From NCBI GenBank assembly GCA_036510065.1, contig DATCEO010000112.1, positions 62,001-126,000 of the forward strand: a stretch of DNA of 64,000 bases, in the 5' to 3' direction. How positions within the stretch are numbered: the stretch's first letter is position 1; the number at the start of each line of letters is the position of its first letter. Below, piece after piece: positions 35,188 to 42,491 of this stretch. This DNA is from DASUBV01 sp036510065. Its GTDB lineage: Bacteria; Actinomycetota; Actinomycetes; Streptosporangiales; Streptosporangiaceae. The notes under the pieces are model-generated. The model was not told the origin of the DNA. It was given only the letters and a program-made list of their open reading frames with translations, and ran no database searches. The position numbers and the translations under genes are program-made.

Positions 35188-36426
35188 TTAGACCTCCGCT
35201 AGTCGCTTGGCGAGGTATCGCCGTTCGGCGTCGGTGGGCGCAAGATCAAGGGCACGTCGGTAGGCAATCTCGGCCTGCTGGTTGCGGCCGAGGCGTCGGA
35301 GTAGGTCGGCACGGGTGGCTGGCAAAAGGTGGTAGTCGGCGAGAACGCCACTCTGCTCGAGTTTCTCAACGATGAGAAGCCCGGCTTCCGGCCCGTCGGC
35401 CATCGCCACCGCAACGGCTCGATTAAGCGCGACGACAGGGGACGGAACCATCTCGGCCAAACGGCGGTAGAGGTCGGCGATCTCAGCCCAGTCGGTATCT
35501 GCCGCAGTTGGTGCGGCGGCGTGGCAGGTCGCGATCGCAGCCTGGAGCTGATAAGGACCTTGTCGCCGCAGGCGAACTGCATCGTCGAGCACGGCAGTCG
35601 CTTCGCCGATCGCGGCAATGTCCCATAGACGGCGATCCTGGTCCTCCAGCGTCACAAGGTCACCGGCGGCATCGACCCGAGCCGGACGGCGGGCGTCGTG
35701 GAGCATCATCATGCTCAGCAGTCCGAGTGCCTCCGGCTCATCCGGCATCAGCTCGACGAGTAGGCGGCCCAGGCGGATCGCCTCTGCGCACAGGTTCTGA
35801 CGCACGAGGTCAGCGCCTGCGCTCGCGCTGTAACCCTCGTTAAACAAGGCGTAGATGACGGCGAGCACAGCCATCAGCCGGTTCGGAAGCTGGTGAGCTG
35901 GCGGGACCCGGTAGGGGACGGCAGCGTCGCGGATCTTTCCCTTTGCACGCACCAGGCGCTTGGCCATCGTCTCGGTCGGCACCATGAACGCGCGGGCGAT
36001 CTCCGATGTGGTCAGACCAGCCAAGGTTCGGAGCGTCAACGCGACCTGGGCCTCGACAGGCAATGCAGGGTGGCAGCAGGTGAACATCAAACGGAGCCGA
36101 TCATCTCCGATTCCGTTGTCATCGAAGCGGCTTTCCTCGTCGCCGAGCGCTGACATCGCGGCCTCCCTCAGCTTGGCGTCGCCCGCCTTCTCCCGCCGTA
36201 TCCGGTCAACGGCCCGGTTCCGCGCGGTGGTCTTGAGCCATCCCGCCGGGCTGGTCGGAATGCCATCCCGGGGCCAGCGCTCGAGCGCCTTGGTAAATGC
36301 GTCCTGGGCGCACTCCTCGGCCAGATCCCACTGGCCGGTGACCCTGATCAGGTACGCGACAACGCGTCCCCACTCAGATCGGAACGCCTCGGCGACCGCC
36401 GCCTGTACGTCGGCTATATCTCCCAT
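35188..36426 (-). CDS. ECF42-type RNA polymerase sigma factor with C-terminal helical/TPR extension
   Basis: 412 aa. Region 2: VAYLIRVTGQWDLAEECAQDAFTKALERWPRDGIPTSPAGWLKTTARNRAVDRIRRE. Region 4: QVALTLRTLAGLTTSEIARAFMVPTETMAKRLVRAKGKI. The ~220-residue C-terminal extension (DUF6596 and TPR-like repeats ending GRNQQAEIAYRRALDLAPTDAERRYL) is the hallmark of ECF42 sigma factors, which lack anti-sigma factors and pair with DGPF/YCII proteins. It overlaps the DGPF gene by 13 bases. No anti-sigma gene is nearby. The extension probably controls activity. Confidence 0.92.
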   Translation of the reverse strand: MGDIADVQAAVAEAFRSEWGRVVAYLIRVTGQWDLAEECAQDAFTKALERWPRDGIPTSPAGWLKTTARNRAVDRIRREKAGDAKLREAAMSALGDEESRFDDNGIGDDRLRLMFTCCHPALPVEAQVALTLRTLAGLTTSEIARAFMVPTETMAKRLVRAKGKIRDAAVPYRVPPAHQLPNRLMAVLAVIYALFNEGYSASAGADLVRQNLCAEAIRLGRLLVELMPDEPEALGLLSMMMLHDARRPARVDAAGDLVTLEDQDRRLWDIAAIGEATAVLDDAVRLRRQGPYQLQAAIATCHAAAPTAADTDWAEIADLYRRLAEMVPSPVVALNRAVAVAMADGPEAGLLIVEKLEQSGVLADYHLLPATRADLLRRLGRNQQAEIAYRRALDLAPTDAERRYLAKRLAEV

Positions 36427-36749
36427 ACGGGCCTGACCTCGATAGACCCGTAACAGGCAGCGGGGATCTTCGCGGCGATCTCAATCGCTCCATCGAGGTC
36501 CTCGCAGTCAACGATGTAGAAGCCAGCAATCTGCTCCTTCGTCTCAGCGAAGGGGCCGTCGGCGATCACCATGTCCCCATCCCGAACGCGCACCGTCGTC
36601 GCGCTCGTCGTCGGGCGGAGGCGCTCACCCCCGACAAGCACCGCCCGGGCAGTCATCTCGTCCTCGAATGCGGCGAACGCCTGAGTCCTGGCAGGGTCGG
36701 TCCCCACCACCTTCGTCTCGTCGTGGCAGATCAGCAGCGCGTAACGCAT
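36414..36749 (-). CDS. YCII-related protein with DGPF motif, partner of the ECF42 sigma factor
   Basis: 111 aa from ATG 36749 with GGAGGAG upstream; the ORF is open further but starts with unrelated sequence. MRYALLICHDE, VRDGDMVIADGPFAETKEQIAGFYIVDCEDLDGAIEIAAKIP and the terminal GSIEVRPVWEI are the YCII/DGPF family core. It precedes and overlaps the sigma gene, the usual ECF42 arrangement. Such proteins are the known or predicted regulon members of ECF42; their biochemical role is unsettled. Confidence 0.92.
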   Translation of the reverse strand: MRYALLICHDETKVVGTDPARTQAFAAFEDEMTARAVLVGGERLRPTTSATTVRVRDGDMVIADGPFAETKEQIAGFYIVDCEDLDGAIEIAAKIPAACYGSIEVRPVWEI

Positions 36750-36774
36750 GGGATTGGCTCCTCCGGGCTCGGTC

Positions 36775-36789
36775 TCGTCCTTAAGACGA
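36775..36789. promoter_or_regulatory. Inverted repeat TCGTC-CTTAA-GACGA before the DGPF gene
   Basis: A perfect 5-5-5 dyad 26-40 bp upstream of the DGPF start, within its presumed promoter or leader. Candidate operator or stem-loop. Confidence 0.35.
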
Positions 36790-36884
36790 ACGATGAGCCG
36801 TTCAATGGACAGCGACGCGAGCAAATCCTGGCCTTAGAACCTCAACGGGTGCCTGTTTGCTCTTCCGGTGTCCAGACGACGTGA

Positions 36885-36890
36885 TGTCGA
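36885..36890 (+). promoter_or_regulatory. Possible ECF42 -35 element (TGTCGA)
   Basis: TGTCGA, the -35 motif reported for ECF42 promoters as I recall, lies 57 bp before the YCII-like gene at 36947. A matching -10 is not certain. Confidence 0.35.
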
Positions 36891-36946
36891 TCGTCTCTTA
36901 GGCAGTCAGGCCACACGGGTCGGACCTCACCGAAAGGGAAAAAACG

Positions 36947-37264
36947 ATGAACGTGTATCTGCTTGTCCACCGTCACCCGGTGAACTACACCGGTACCGCC
37001 GCCACCGCTGCCGCCTGGGAAGCATGGTTCGAGGAGTTGGGGCCCAACCTCGTCGATCGCGGCAACGCCGTCTTCGATCGCACAGCCGTCGGAACCACCG
37101 GATCCGACCTCCCCCTCGGCGGCTACACGATCGTCACCGCGGAAAGCGTCGATGCAGCCATCGCTCTGGCCGAGAGCTGCCCCGTCCTGGCCGCCGGCGG
37201 TGGTGTCGAAGTCGGAACCCTCACAGCCGTGCCAGGACGCCAGCATCCCGCCCGCACGTTCTGA
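36947..37264 (+). CDS. YCII-like protein lacking the DGPF motif
   Basis: 105 aa, preceded by an A/G-rich leader (GAAAGGGAAAAAACG). NVYLLVHRHPVNYTG at the N-terminus and LGGYTIVTAESVDAAIALAESCPVLAAGGGVEVGTL at the C-terminus follow the YCII fold (compare GFYIVDCEDLDGAIEIAAKIP in the neighbour), but the DGPF tetrapeptide is replaced by DLPLGGY. Divergent from the DGPF-sigma pair and preceded by TGTCGA. Probably a second target or partner of the ECF42 sigma factor. Confidence 0.75.
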   Translation: MNVYLLVHRHPVNYTGTAATAAAWEAWFEELGPNLVDRGNAVFDRTAVGTTGSDLPLGGYTIVTAESVDAAIALAESCPVLAAGGGVEVGTLTAVPGRQHPARTF

Positions 37265-37392
37265 GTTACCTCGGCAATTGCCGCATCCAGCTCGTCGTCT
37301 CCCAGGCCTCACACATCCATACTGGCCGAGATCACGGAGCGCCGCAGCGCAGAGCGCCCGTATAGCGGGTGCTCTGGCTTTTTTCATATCAA

Positions 37393-37407
37393 TGCAGCTC
37401 AACTGCA
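37393..37407. promoter_or_regulatory. Orphan TetR-type operator TGCAGC-TCA-ACTGCA
   Basis: Same 6-3-6 pattern and half-site (ACTGCA) as the operators at 33603-33633, with one mismatch. It lies 30 bp before a Tn3 transposase fragment and has no intact gene directly downstream. Confidence 0.4.
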
Positions 37408-37436
37408 TATCCGTTGGATTTCTCGTCAGGACTACT

Positions 37437-37768
37437 GGCACCCCCTTCAAGACCCTGCACATCCTCAGCTACATCGACGAGACCTACCGCCGCGACATCA
37501 AGGGCATCCGCAACCTCCAGGAAGGACGGCACGCCCTCGCGCGGAAGATCTGCCACGGGAAGAAGGGTGAGCTGTATCACCGGTACGAGCGCGGCCTGGA
37601 GAACCAGCTCGGCTCCCTCGGCCTGGTGCTGAACTGCGTCACGCTGTGGACGACCGTCTACCTCGACGCCGCCGTCCGCCAGCTCAAGGCCCAGGGCTGC
37701 CCGGTCCTGGCCCCGGCGCCATCCGCGAGCTGCGTGACCCCGGCGGCCCTGACGAGGACGACGAGTAA
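37437..37768 (+). pseudogene. C-terminal fragment of a Tn3-family transposase
   Basis: Reads TPFKTLHILSYIDETYRRDI, KGIRNLQEGRHALARKICHG and GLENQLGSLGLVLNCVTLWTT up to VRQLKAQGCPV, the conserved C-terminal region. Homology starts abruptly at ~37437 and ends at ~37700, followed by unrelated codons. Orientation is opposite to the C-terminal fragment at 28875-29148. Confidence 0.85.
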
Positions 37769-37789
37769 GCACGTTTCTGCGGCAGCCGG

Positions 37790-38019
37790 GCCCGCGGATG
37801 TCGATGCCGGGCCCGAGCGGGCTGTGGCCGCTGGAAGGTTGTGCTGCCGATCGGATGGCCGCCGGCGCGGAAGTACAGGTGCTGTCCGCCGCTCGCGGTG
37901 ATCACGGTCAGGGTGTCCGGCCAGCCGTCGCTGTCCGGCCCGCCGGCGTGCTGCTGGCACAGCGTGTGGATTGGATGTGCTCGCGCTTCGCTGAAGCGCA
38001 GCGTTGCCGAAGTCAGCAT
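37790..38019 (-). pseudogene. Fragment of a bifunctional DNA primase/polymerase
   Basis: The frame beginning near 38019 reads DGWPDTLTVITASGGQHLYF, then RAGGHPIG, matching the archaeo-eukaryotic primase-polymerase (PriPol) domain seen in replication proteins of actinobacterial integrative plasmids. A frameshift near 37840 moves the match to GPGIDIRGPG. About 75 residues survive, with no start region or helicase part. It overlaps the TetR stop by a few bases. Confidence 0.6.
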
Positions 38020-38663
38020 GCGGGGGGCCGTTGCATGGCGTCGCAGCGTAGGCCGTCGAGAAGGACGGCGACGATGCGCTGGTTGTGTTCGGGTCCTCGC
38101 CCGGGGACGGGCTGGGACAGCTGAGTGATGGCGTGCAGGAGATCCTCGGCGCTGATGTCATCGCGAACCGCGCCGTCGGCCACTGCGGCGTCGAGCAGTA
38201 CCGCAAGGGTGGGGCCGAGCCGCTGCAGGAAATAGCCGGGCAGCCCCTCGAACGCCGGATCGCCCGAGTGCAGCGCTGAGGCGAGTCCGCGTTTGGTCGC
38301 GAGCAGTTCGGTGAACCGGTGGATCCACTTGATGAGCGCTTCCGCCGGCTCGTGCCCGGCGATCAGGGACGGGCCCGCGTCGGCGACGGCGTCGATCCCA
38401 CTTTCCACGACGGCTTTGACCAGGTCAGAGCGCTGCGGGAAGTGCCGGTACAGCGTGCCGACTCCTACGCCGGCCAGGTCGGTGATCTCCTTCGCCGGTG
38501 CGTCCACGCCGGAGGTGGCGAAGACGGTCCTCGCGGCCTCGATCAACGCATCGACATTGCGTCGCGCGTCGGCGCGGCGCCGGCGCGGCGTCGGTTCGCC
38601 ACCGCCCGGCTCCGCGGAGCCGGGCGAGGAGACTCCGGCCTGTGTCCTGTTCTGAGACACCAC
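38013..38663 (-). CDS. TetR family transcriptional regulator
   Basis: 216 aa. GTG 38663 (or the next codon, GTG 38660) is preceded by GGAGG; the ORF extends through the operator region but that is promoter DNA. HTH: DALIEAARTVFATSGVDAPAKEITDLAGVGVGTLYRHFPQRSDLVKAVVESGI, followed by a C-terminal domain typical of SbtR-like TetR members. Divergent from the aldo/keto reductase, which it probably represses together with itself. Confidence 0.9.
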   Translation of the reverse strand: MVSQNRTQAGVSSPGSAEPGGGEPTPRRRRADARRNVDALIEAARTVFATSGVDAPAKEITDLAGVGVGTLYRHFPQRSDLVKAVVESGIDAVADAGPSLIAGHEPAEALIKWIHRFTELLATKRGLASALHSGDPAFEGLPGYFLQRLGPTLAVLLDAAVADGAVRDDISAEDLLHAITQLSQPVPGRGPEHNQRIVAVLLDGLRCDAMQRPPAC

Positions 38664-38678
38664 ATCACCTCCGCTTGC

Positions 38679-38726
38679 GTAACCGGAAAAGCTTTCCGTA
38701 TACTTCTGGAAAGATTTTCCGGTTAC
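38679..38726. promoter_or_regulatory. Nested TetR operators between TetR and aldo/keto reductase genes
   Basis: A perfect 12-bp inverted repeat (GTAACCGGAAAA, 38679-38690; TTTTCCGGTTAC, 38715-38726) contains two 15-bp dyads, CGGAAA-AGC-TTTCCG (38684-38698) and TGGAAA-GAT-TTTCCG (38707-38721), 23 bp apart centre to centre. GTATAC lies between them as a possible -10. Confidence 0.7.
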
Positions 38727-38775
38727 CGCAGCGTACGGCATCCACCCGGTGCCGACCACCACAGGGAGTGAACCC

Positions 38776-39795
38776 ATGCAGTACCGCACCCTCGGCCGGA
38801 CCGGCATCCAGGTCACCCCCTACGCCCTGGGCACCCTGATGTTCGCCACCGTCATGGGCAATGCCCCCGAGGACTCGGCCCGCATCATCCACAAGGCGCT
38901 GGACGCCGGCATCAACTTCATCGACACCGCCGACGCCTACGGCGACTCCGAGGACGTCGTCGGCAAGGCGTTGGAAGGGCGCCGCGACGACGTCGTGCTC
39001 GCCACCAAGTTCGGCCGCCCGACCGGCCGGGACCCCAACCACCAGGGCGCCTCACGGCGCTGGATTGTCACCGCCGTGGAGAACTCGCTGCGCCGCCTGC
39101 AGACCGACTACATCGACCTCTACCAGCTCCACCGTCCCGACCCCGGCACCGACATCGAGGAGACCCTCTCCGCGCTGACCGACCTGATCCGCAGCGGCAA
39201 GGTCCGCGCGATCGGCGCGTCGATGACCCCCGCCTCCGACATCGTCGAGGCCCAGTGGGTCGCCGAGCGGCGCGGCCTCGCGCGATTCCACACCGAGCAG
39301 CCGTGCTACTCCATCCTCAACCGCGGCATCGAACGCGAGATCCTGCCCGCCACCCAGCGCTTCGGCATGGGCGCCCTGGTCTGGGGCCCGCTCGGCCAGG
39401 GCCTGCTCACCGGCCGCGTACGCAAGAACCAGGACAACAACCTACGGCGCGCCGGCCTGGTCCAGCATCTCAACGACGAACGCCGCCTCGACGCGGTCGA
39501 AAAGCTCATCCCCCTCGCCGCCGAGGCAGGACTGCCCATGACCCACCTCGCGATGGCGTTCACCATCGCCCACCCTGGCGTCACCAGCGCACTGATCGGC
39601 GTCCGCACCATGGACCACCTCGACGGCCTGCTCGCCGGCCTGGACGTCACCCTCACCGACGACGTCCTCGACCGCATCGATGAGATCGTCCCGCCCGGCA
39701 CCGACGTCGGCACCCTCGACCAGGCCTACCAGCCCCCAGCCCTGGCAAACCCGGGCCTGCGTCGCCGCCTCCCGGCCGAACGCGCCGCAGCCTGA
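38776..39795 (+). CDS. Aldo/keto reductase
   Basis: 339 aa from ATG 38776 (AGGGAG upstream); the ORF includes nine more codons without support. MQYRTLGRTGIQVTPYALGTLMF opens the barrel. Catalytic tetrad: Asp in FIDTADAYGDSED, Tyr in the same motif, Lys in VLATKFGRP, His in LYQLHRPDPG. NADPH-binding TSALIGVRTMDHLDGLL is near the C-terminus. It reduces carbonyl compounds; the neighbouring TetR suggests induction by an electrophile or xenobiotic. Intact cargo. Confidence 0.93.
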   Translation: MQYRTLGRTGIQVTPYALGTLMFATVMGNAPEDSARIIHKALDAGINFIDTADAYGDSEDVVGKALEGRRDDVVLATKFGRPTGRDPNHQGASRRWIVTAVENSLRRLQTDYIDLYQLHRPDPGTDIEETLSALTDLIRSGKVRAIGASMTPASDIVEAQWVAERRGLARFHTEQPCYSILNRGIEREILPATQRFGMGALVWGPLGQGLLTGRVRKNQDNNLRRAGLVQHLNDERRLDAVEKLIPLAAEAGLPMTHLAMAFTIAHPGVTSALIGVRTMDHLDGLLAGLDVTLTDDVLDRIDEIVPPGTDVGTLDQAYQPPALANPGLRRRLPAERAAA

Positions 39796-40187
39796 CCTCA
39801 GCTCCCGCGCATCACACCAGAAAGGTTCCGTCACCAGCGACATCACCGGAAAACGACGGCCGGGACGTCTCGCCCCCGGCTCGAGCGGTCGCTGACCGCC
39901 TACGTGGGGCTGCGCCCCCCCGGAAGGCCTCCCGGCATGGCTCACCCGTTCTCAGCGGATAACGACGCTTCCGGCACCCCGGAAGCCGGGGCGGAACTCA
40001 GCGGATAACAAGGAGCGGGGCCGTGGACCTGGACAAGACCTGCGCCGAGCTCGGGATTCCCGGCCCTGCCCCCTGCCCGCCCTGGTGCACGGGGAGCATG
40101 CCGACTCCGGCGCCGGGCCCCGCCGCAAGGCCGTGATCTTCCACGGGGCCAGCGCCATCGGCGGCGACATCCCGGTGGGCCGGTGAG
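39796..40187. other. 392-bp stretch with direct repeats, a hairpin and a decayed small ORF
   Basis: CTCAGCGGATAAC occurs at 39951-39963 and 39997-40009, flanking the hairpin GCTTCCGG-CACC-CCGGAAGC (39967-39986). From GTG 40022 a frame reads DLDKTCAELGIPGPAPCPPWC, then continues only after a frameshift as HGEHADSGAGPRRKAVIFHG and stops at about 40186. It looks like a decayed small Cys-containing actinobacterial protein (perhaps DUF6907-like). The repeat-plus-hairpin layout upstream of a tyrosine recombinase resembles an internal resolution site. Confidence 0.45.
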
Positions 40188-40445
40188 GTGGTCACCCTTG
40201 GCCTGAACTGGGCGGAGCGCTTCGAGGACGGCAAGTGGCACCCTCCCCGGGACGAGGACGTCATCGCCTTCCTCCAGGTCGGGACGGACTACATCCCGGT
40301 CGAGGCCACTGACCGGAACATGGCCGGGCTGGCCGCGATCGCCCGGCTAATCTCTCCCGGCGTCGATGAGCGGCTCAGGCAGGTCCTGCAGCTGCTCTGG
40401 GAGACGCACGACGCCCGGCAGGCAGGCCAGGGCGACGGCCGGTGA
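40188..40445 (+). CDS. Small hypothetical protein upstream of the tyrosine recombinase
   Basis: 85 aa from GTG 40188. LGLNWAERFEDGKWHPPRDEDVIAFLQVGTDYIPVEATDRNMAGLAAIARLISPGVDERLRQVLQLLWETH is a compact soluble sequence with a helical C-terminus. Not recognised. Its stop overlaps the recombinase start (GTGA), so the two are translationally coupled. This suggests a recombination accessory role, or the surviving 3' part of a longer gene. Confidence 0.5.
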   Translation: MVTLGLNWAERFEDGKWHPPRDEDVIAFLQVGTDYIPVEATDRNMAGLAAIARLISPGVDERLRQVLQLLWETHDARQAGQGDGR

Positions 40446-41338
40446 CCGCGCCCGTCGTGCCGCTGGGGGCCGCCGGCGACGGTGCGTCGGCCGCTGCCGA
40501 GGCCCTCGCCGCGGTGAGCCGGCACCTTGACCGGTGCAAGCTGGCAGCCCGCACCGTCAGGGCCTACAAGCGGCAGTCCGCCGCGTACGCCGACTGGCTG
40601 GCCGCGCACGCTGCCGATCACGGCGACGCGTTCACCGGCCTGGTCGGCGTCGAGGGAGCCGTCACCGCCTGGAAGCGGGACCTGATCACCGGCCGGTCCA
40701 GCCCGGCGACGGTCAGCCAGGCGCTGGCCGCCGTCACCCTGATGTACCAGCAGGCCGGCCTCCGCATCGGCGTCAAGCGGGTGCGCATCCCCAGGCCCGG
40801 CGAGCCCGACGCGCTCACTCCCCAGCAGGAGGCCGCCCTCCGCCGCGCGGCCGCCCGGCGCGGCCCCCGCGACGCCGCGATCATCGCCGTGCTGCTGGAC
40901 GCCGGCGCGCGAGCCGGAAAGTGCGCCCGCCTGGACGCCGAGGACTTCGCGATCACCGCCACACCGGCGAGGTCCGCCTGCACGGCAAGGGCGACGAGGT
41001 CCGCTTCGTCCCGCTGTCCCGGCGCCCCGGACCTGGCCCCGGCCTGGCTGGACATGCGGGACCGCGATCCCGGCCCCGCATGGACAGGGCAGCGCGGCCC
41101 CCTTACGATCTCCGGCATCACCCAGGTCGTGCTCGCCGCCGGCGCCGACGCCGGCATCAAGGGCCTGCGACCCCACCGCTGCCGGCACACCTTCGCCACG
41201 CGCCTCCGCCAGGGCGGAGCCGACCCCGCCCAGGTCCAGGCCATGCTCGGACACAAATCCATCGACACAGCGGCCCGGTACTTCCGCTCCGGATCAGCCG
41301 GGAACGCCGCCGTCATCGAGCGCATATTCGACCGCTGA
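40442..41338 (+). CDS. Tyrosine recombinase (XerC/TnpI-like) with a scrambled catalytic-lysine segment
   Basis: 298 aa from GTG 40442. SAM-like N-terminal domain (LAARTVRAYKRQSAAYADWLAAH), catalytic Arg in DAGARAGKCARLDAEDF, HxxR in PHRCRHTFATRL, His in LGHKSIDTAARYF and the Tyr nucleophile are in one frame. Between about 40960 and 41025 the frame reads an unrelated ATPARSACTARATRS, whereas the expected TGEVRLHGKGDEVRFVPLS lies in the overlapping -1 frame. Two compensating indels are implied; the beta-hairpin with the catalytic Lys is lost. It ends 33 bp from the right terminal repeat, so it is probably the resolvase of the outer Tn3-like element, now impaired. Confidence 0.8.
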   Translation: MTAPVVPLGAAGDGASAAAEALAAVSRHLDRCKLAARTVRAYKRQSAAYADWLAAHAADHGDAFTGLVGVEGAVTAWKRDLITGRSSPATVSQALAAVTLMYQQAGLRIGVKRVRIPRPGEPDALTPQQEAALRRAAARRGPRDAAIIAVLLDAGARAGKCARLDAEDFAITATPARSACTARATRSASSRCPGAPDLAPAWLDMRDRDPGPAWTGQRGPLTISGITQVVLAAGADAGIKGLRPHRCRHTFATRLRQGGADPAQVQAMLGHKSIDTAARYFRSGSAGNAAVIERIFDR

Positions 41339-41371
41339 CCAGCCGACCACCAGTAAGTCACCGCGGTGTCT

Positions 41372-41453
41372 ATCGACCCACATCCGAACCAGAGTGGGCG
41401 GTAACGCGGCGGCGCACGGCCCGCTAGCGCCCAAAACGGTTCCATTGTGGGCC
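41372..41453 (-). repeat. Right 82-bp terminal inverted repeat
   Basis: Reverse complement of the left repeat with 12 mismatches. The outermost 26 bases (GGCCCACAATGGAACCGTTT continuing TGGGCG) are identical to the left end. Confidence 0.85.
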
Positions 41454-41499
41454 AAGCCCCGATGCCGGTAACGGTGCTGTCACGAGCCCCACATGCCGG

Positions 41500-41655
41500 T
41501 TAGGTGGCTGCTCGAGCCTGGATGCGGTCGAGGGCGTGATGGACGGTCGAGCGGCCGATGGAGAAGAGCTCGGCGAGCTCGGCGCGGGCCGGTGGGCGCC
41601 GCGGCAGCTGGGCATAGCCGGTACCGATGGATCGTTCTATGTCCCCGCTCCTCCG
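41500..41655 (-). pseudogene. HTH-containing fragment outside the right end of the island
   Basis: The minus strand reads LPRRPPARAELAELFSIGRS, TVHHALDRIQARAAT and stops (41500-41502). It is a recognisable helix-turn-helix like those at the C-terminus of serine recombinases or the N-terminus of GntR proteins, with no start and no other domain. The rest of the 376-bp gap (41339-41714) holds the terminal repeat and no gene. Confidence 0.4.
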
Positions 41656-41714
41656 CTATGACACCCACCTGGGGCTCGCGGGGAGGTGCGACACGAGCCG
41701 CTTCATTAGGCTGG

Positions 41715-42491
41715 TCACGCGTCCCGCAGGCGGAGTATCAGTCCGCCGGTTAGCAGGGCCCCTGCGGCCCAGGCGGCGAGTACGCCGAGGCCCGCCCATG
41801 GGCTGATGGGCAGGTTGCGCAGGCCGGTGGTGGCCTGGATGGCCAGCCCGGCTGTCATCGGCCCGATCTGCTGGATGTGCCGTGCCAGATGCGAGTTGTT
41901 GACGACGGCACCGACGATCGGGAAGAGGTAGAGCAGCCCCAGGACTATCCCGATGGTCATCGCGGAGTCCCGCACGGCGGCGGCGACGCCGAGGCTCAGC
42001 AGGGCGATCAGGGCTAGGTAGAGGACCGAGCCGAAGGCAGCGCGCAGCACCGGACCGTCGGCTAGGGACAGCAGCGGGTAGCCGTGTGCGGGACTGATGC
42101 CGCGGCCGGGCAGGATGAGCCGCCCGGCCAGCAGGGACGCAACGACGGCGATGGTTCCGGTTATCAGGACTGGGCCGGTGAGAATTGCTGCCTTGGCGGC
42201 CAGGACGGTGACCCGGCGGGGCATCGCCACCAGGGTGGTGCGGATCATCCCGGTGCTGTATTCGCTGCTGATGACCAGGACGGCCACGATGGCGATGACG
42301 ACCTGGCCGAGGGAGATCCCGGTGAGGCTGATCTTGGCAGGGTCTTCGGCGCAGTGCCCGGACGGGCACGTGACGGCCGCGGCCGCCGCGGCGCTCACAG
42401 TCGCGGTCAGCGCGATGGCGGCGAGCAGCAGCCATCCGGTGCTGGCGAGGGTGCGCAGCTTCGTCCATTCCGCGTGCAGTGCCTGTCTCAT
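41715..42491 (-). CDS. ABC-2 type permease (second permease of the operon)
   Basis: 258 aa from ATG 42491, overlapping the preceding stop (ATGA). N-terminal RQALHAEWTKLRTLASTGWLLLAAIAL is the standard start of NatB/LinI-like ABC-2 permeases. Helix 2 is followed by VISSEYSTGMIRTTLVAMPRRVTVLAAKAAI, the conserved coupling motif, and four more helices. A short loop with two cysteines (CPSGHC) follows helix 1. Forms the membrane part with the larger permease upstream; substrate unknown. Confidence 0.85.
   Translation of the reverse strand: MRQALHAEWTKLRTLASTGWLLLAAIALTATVSAAAAAAVTCPSGHCAEDPAKISLTGISLGQVVIAIVAVLVISSEYSTGMIRTTLVAMPRRVTVLAAKAAILTGPVLITGTIAVVASLLAGRLILPGRGISPAHGYPLLSLADGPVLRAAFGSVLYLALIALLSLGVAAAVRDSAMTIGIVLGLLYLFPIVGAVVNNSHLARHIQQIGPMTAGLAIQATTGLRNLPISPWAGLGVLAAWAAGALLTGGLILRLRDA

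Larger units (their letters stand above)
25287..41453. mobile_element. 16.2-kb island bounded by 82-bp terminal inverted repeats (Tn3-family-like, decayed)
   Basis: Both ends carry the same 82-bp sequence in opposite orientation (25287-25368 and 41372-41453, 70/82 identical without gaps). Inside lie Tn3-transposase fragments at 25435-26940, 28875-29148 and 37437-37768, plus a tyrosine recombinase next to the right end. A second transposon (TniA/TniB/serine recombinase), group II intron pieces and cargo genes are nested within. No complete Tn3 transposase remains, so the element cannot move by itself. No 5-bp target duplication is seen at the ends (GGCGC left, AAGCC right). Boundaries rest on the repeats; the nesting history is inference. 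Confidence 0.75.

Noticed and set aside
36842..37462. 206-codon minus-strand frame over the YCII-like gene
   Set aside because: Shadow; the + strand frame has the YCII pattern.
25282..41458. 5-bp target-site duplication at the island ends
   Set aside because: Left flank GGCGC and right flank AAGCC do not match; shifting the boundary by a few bases does not produce a repeat.
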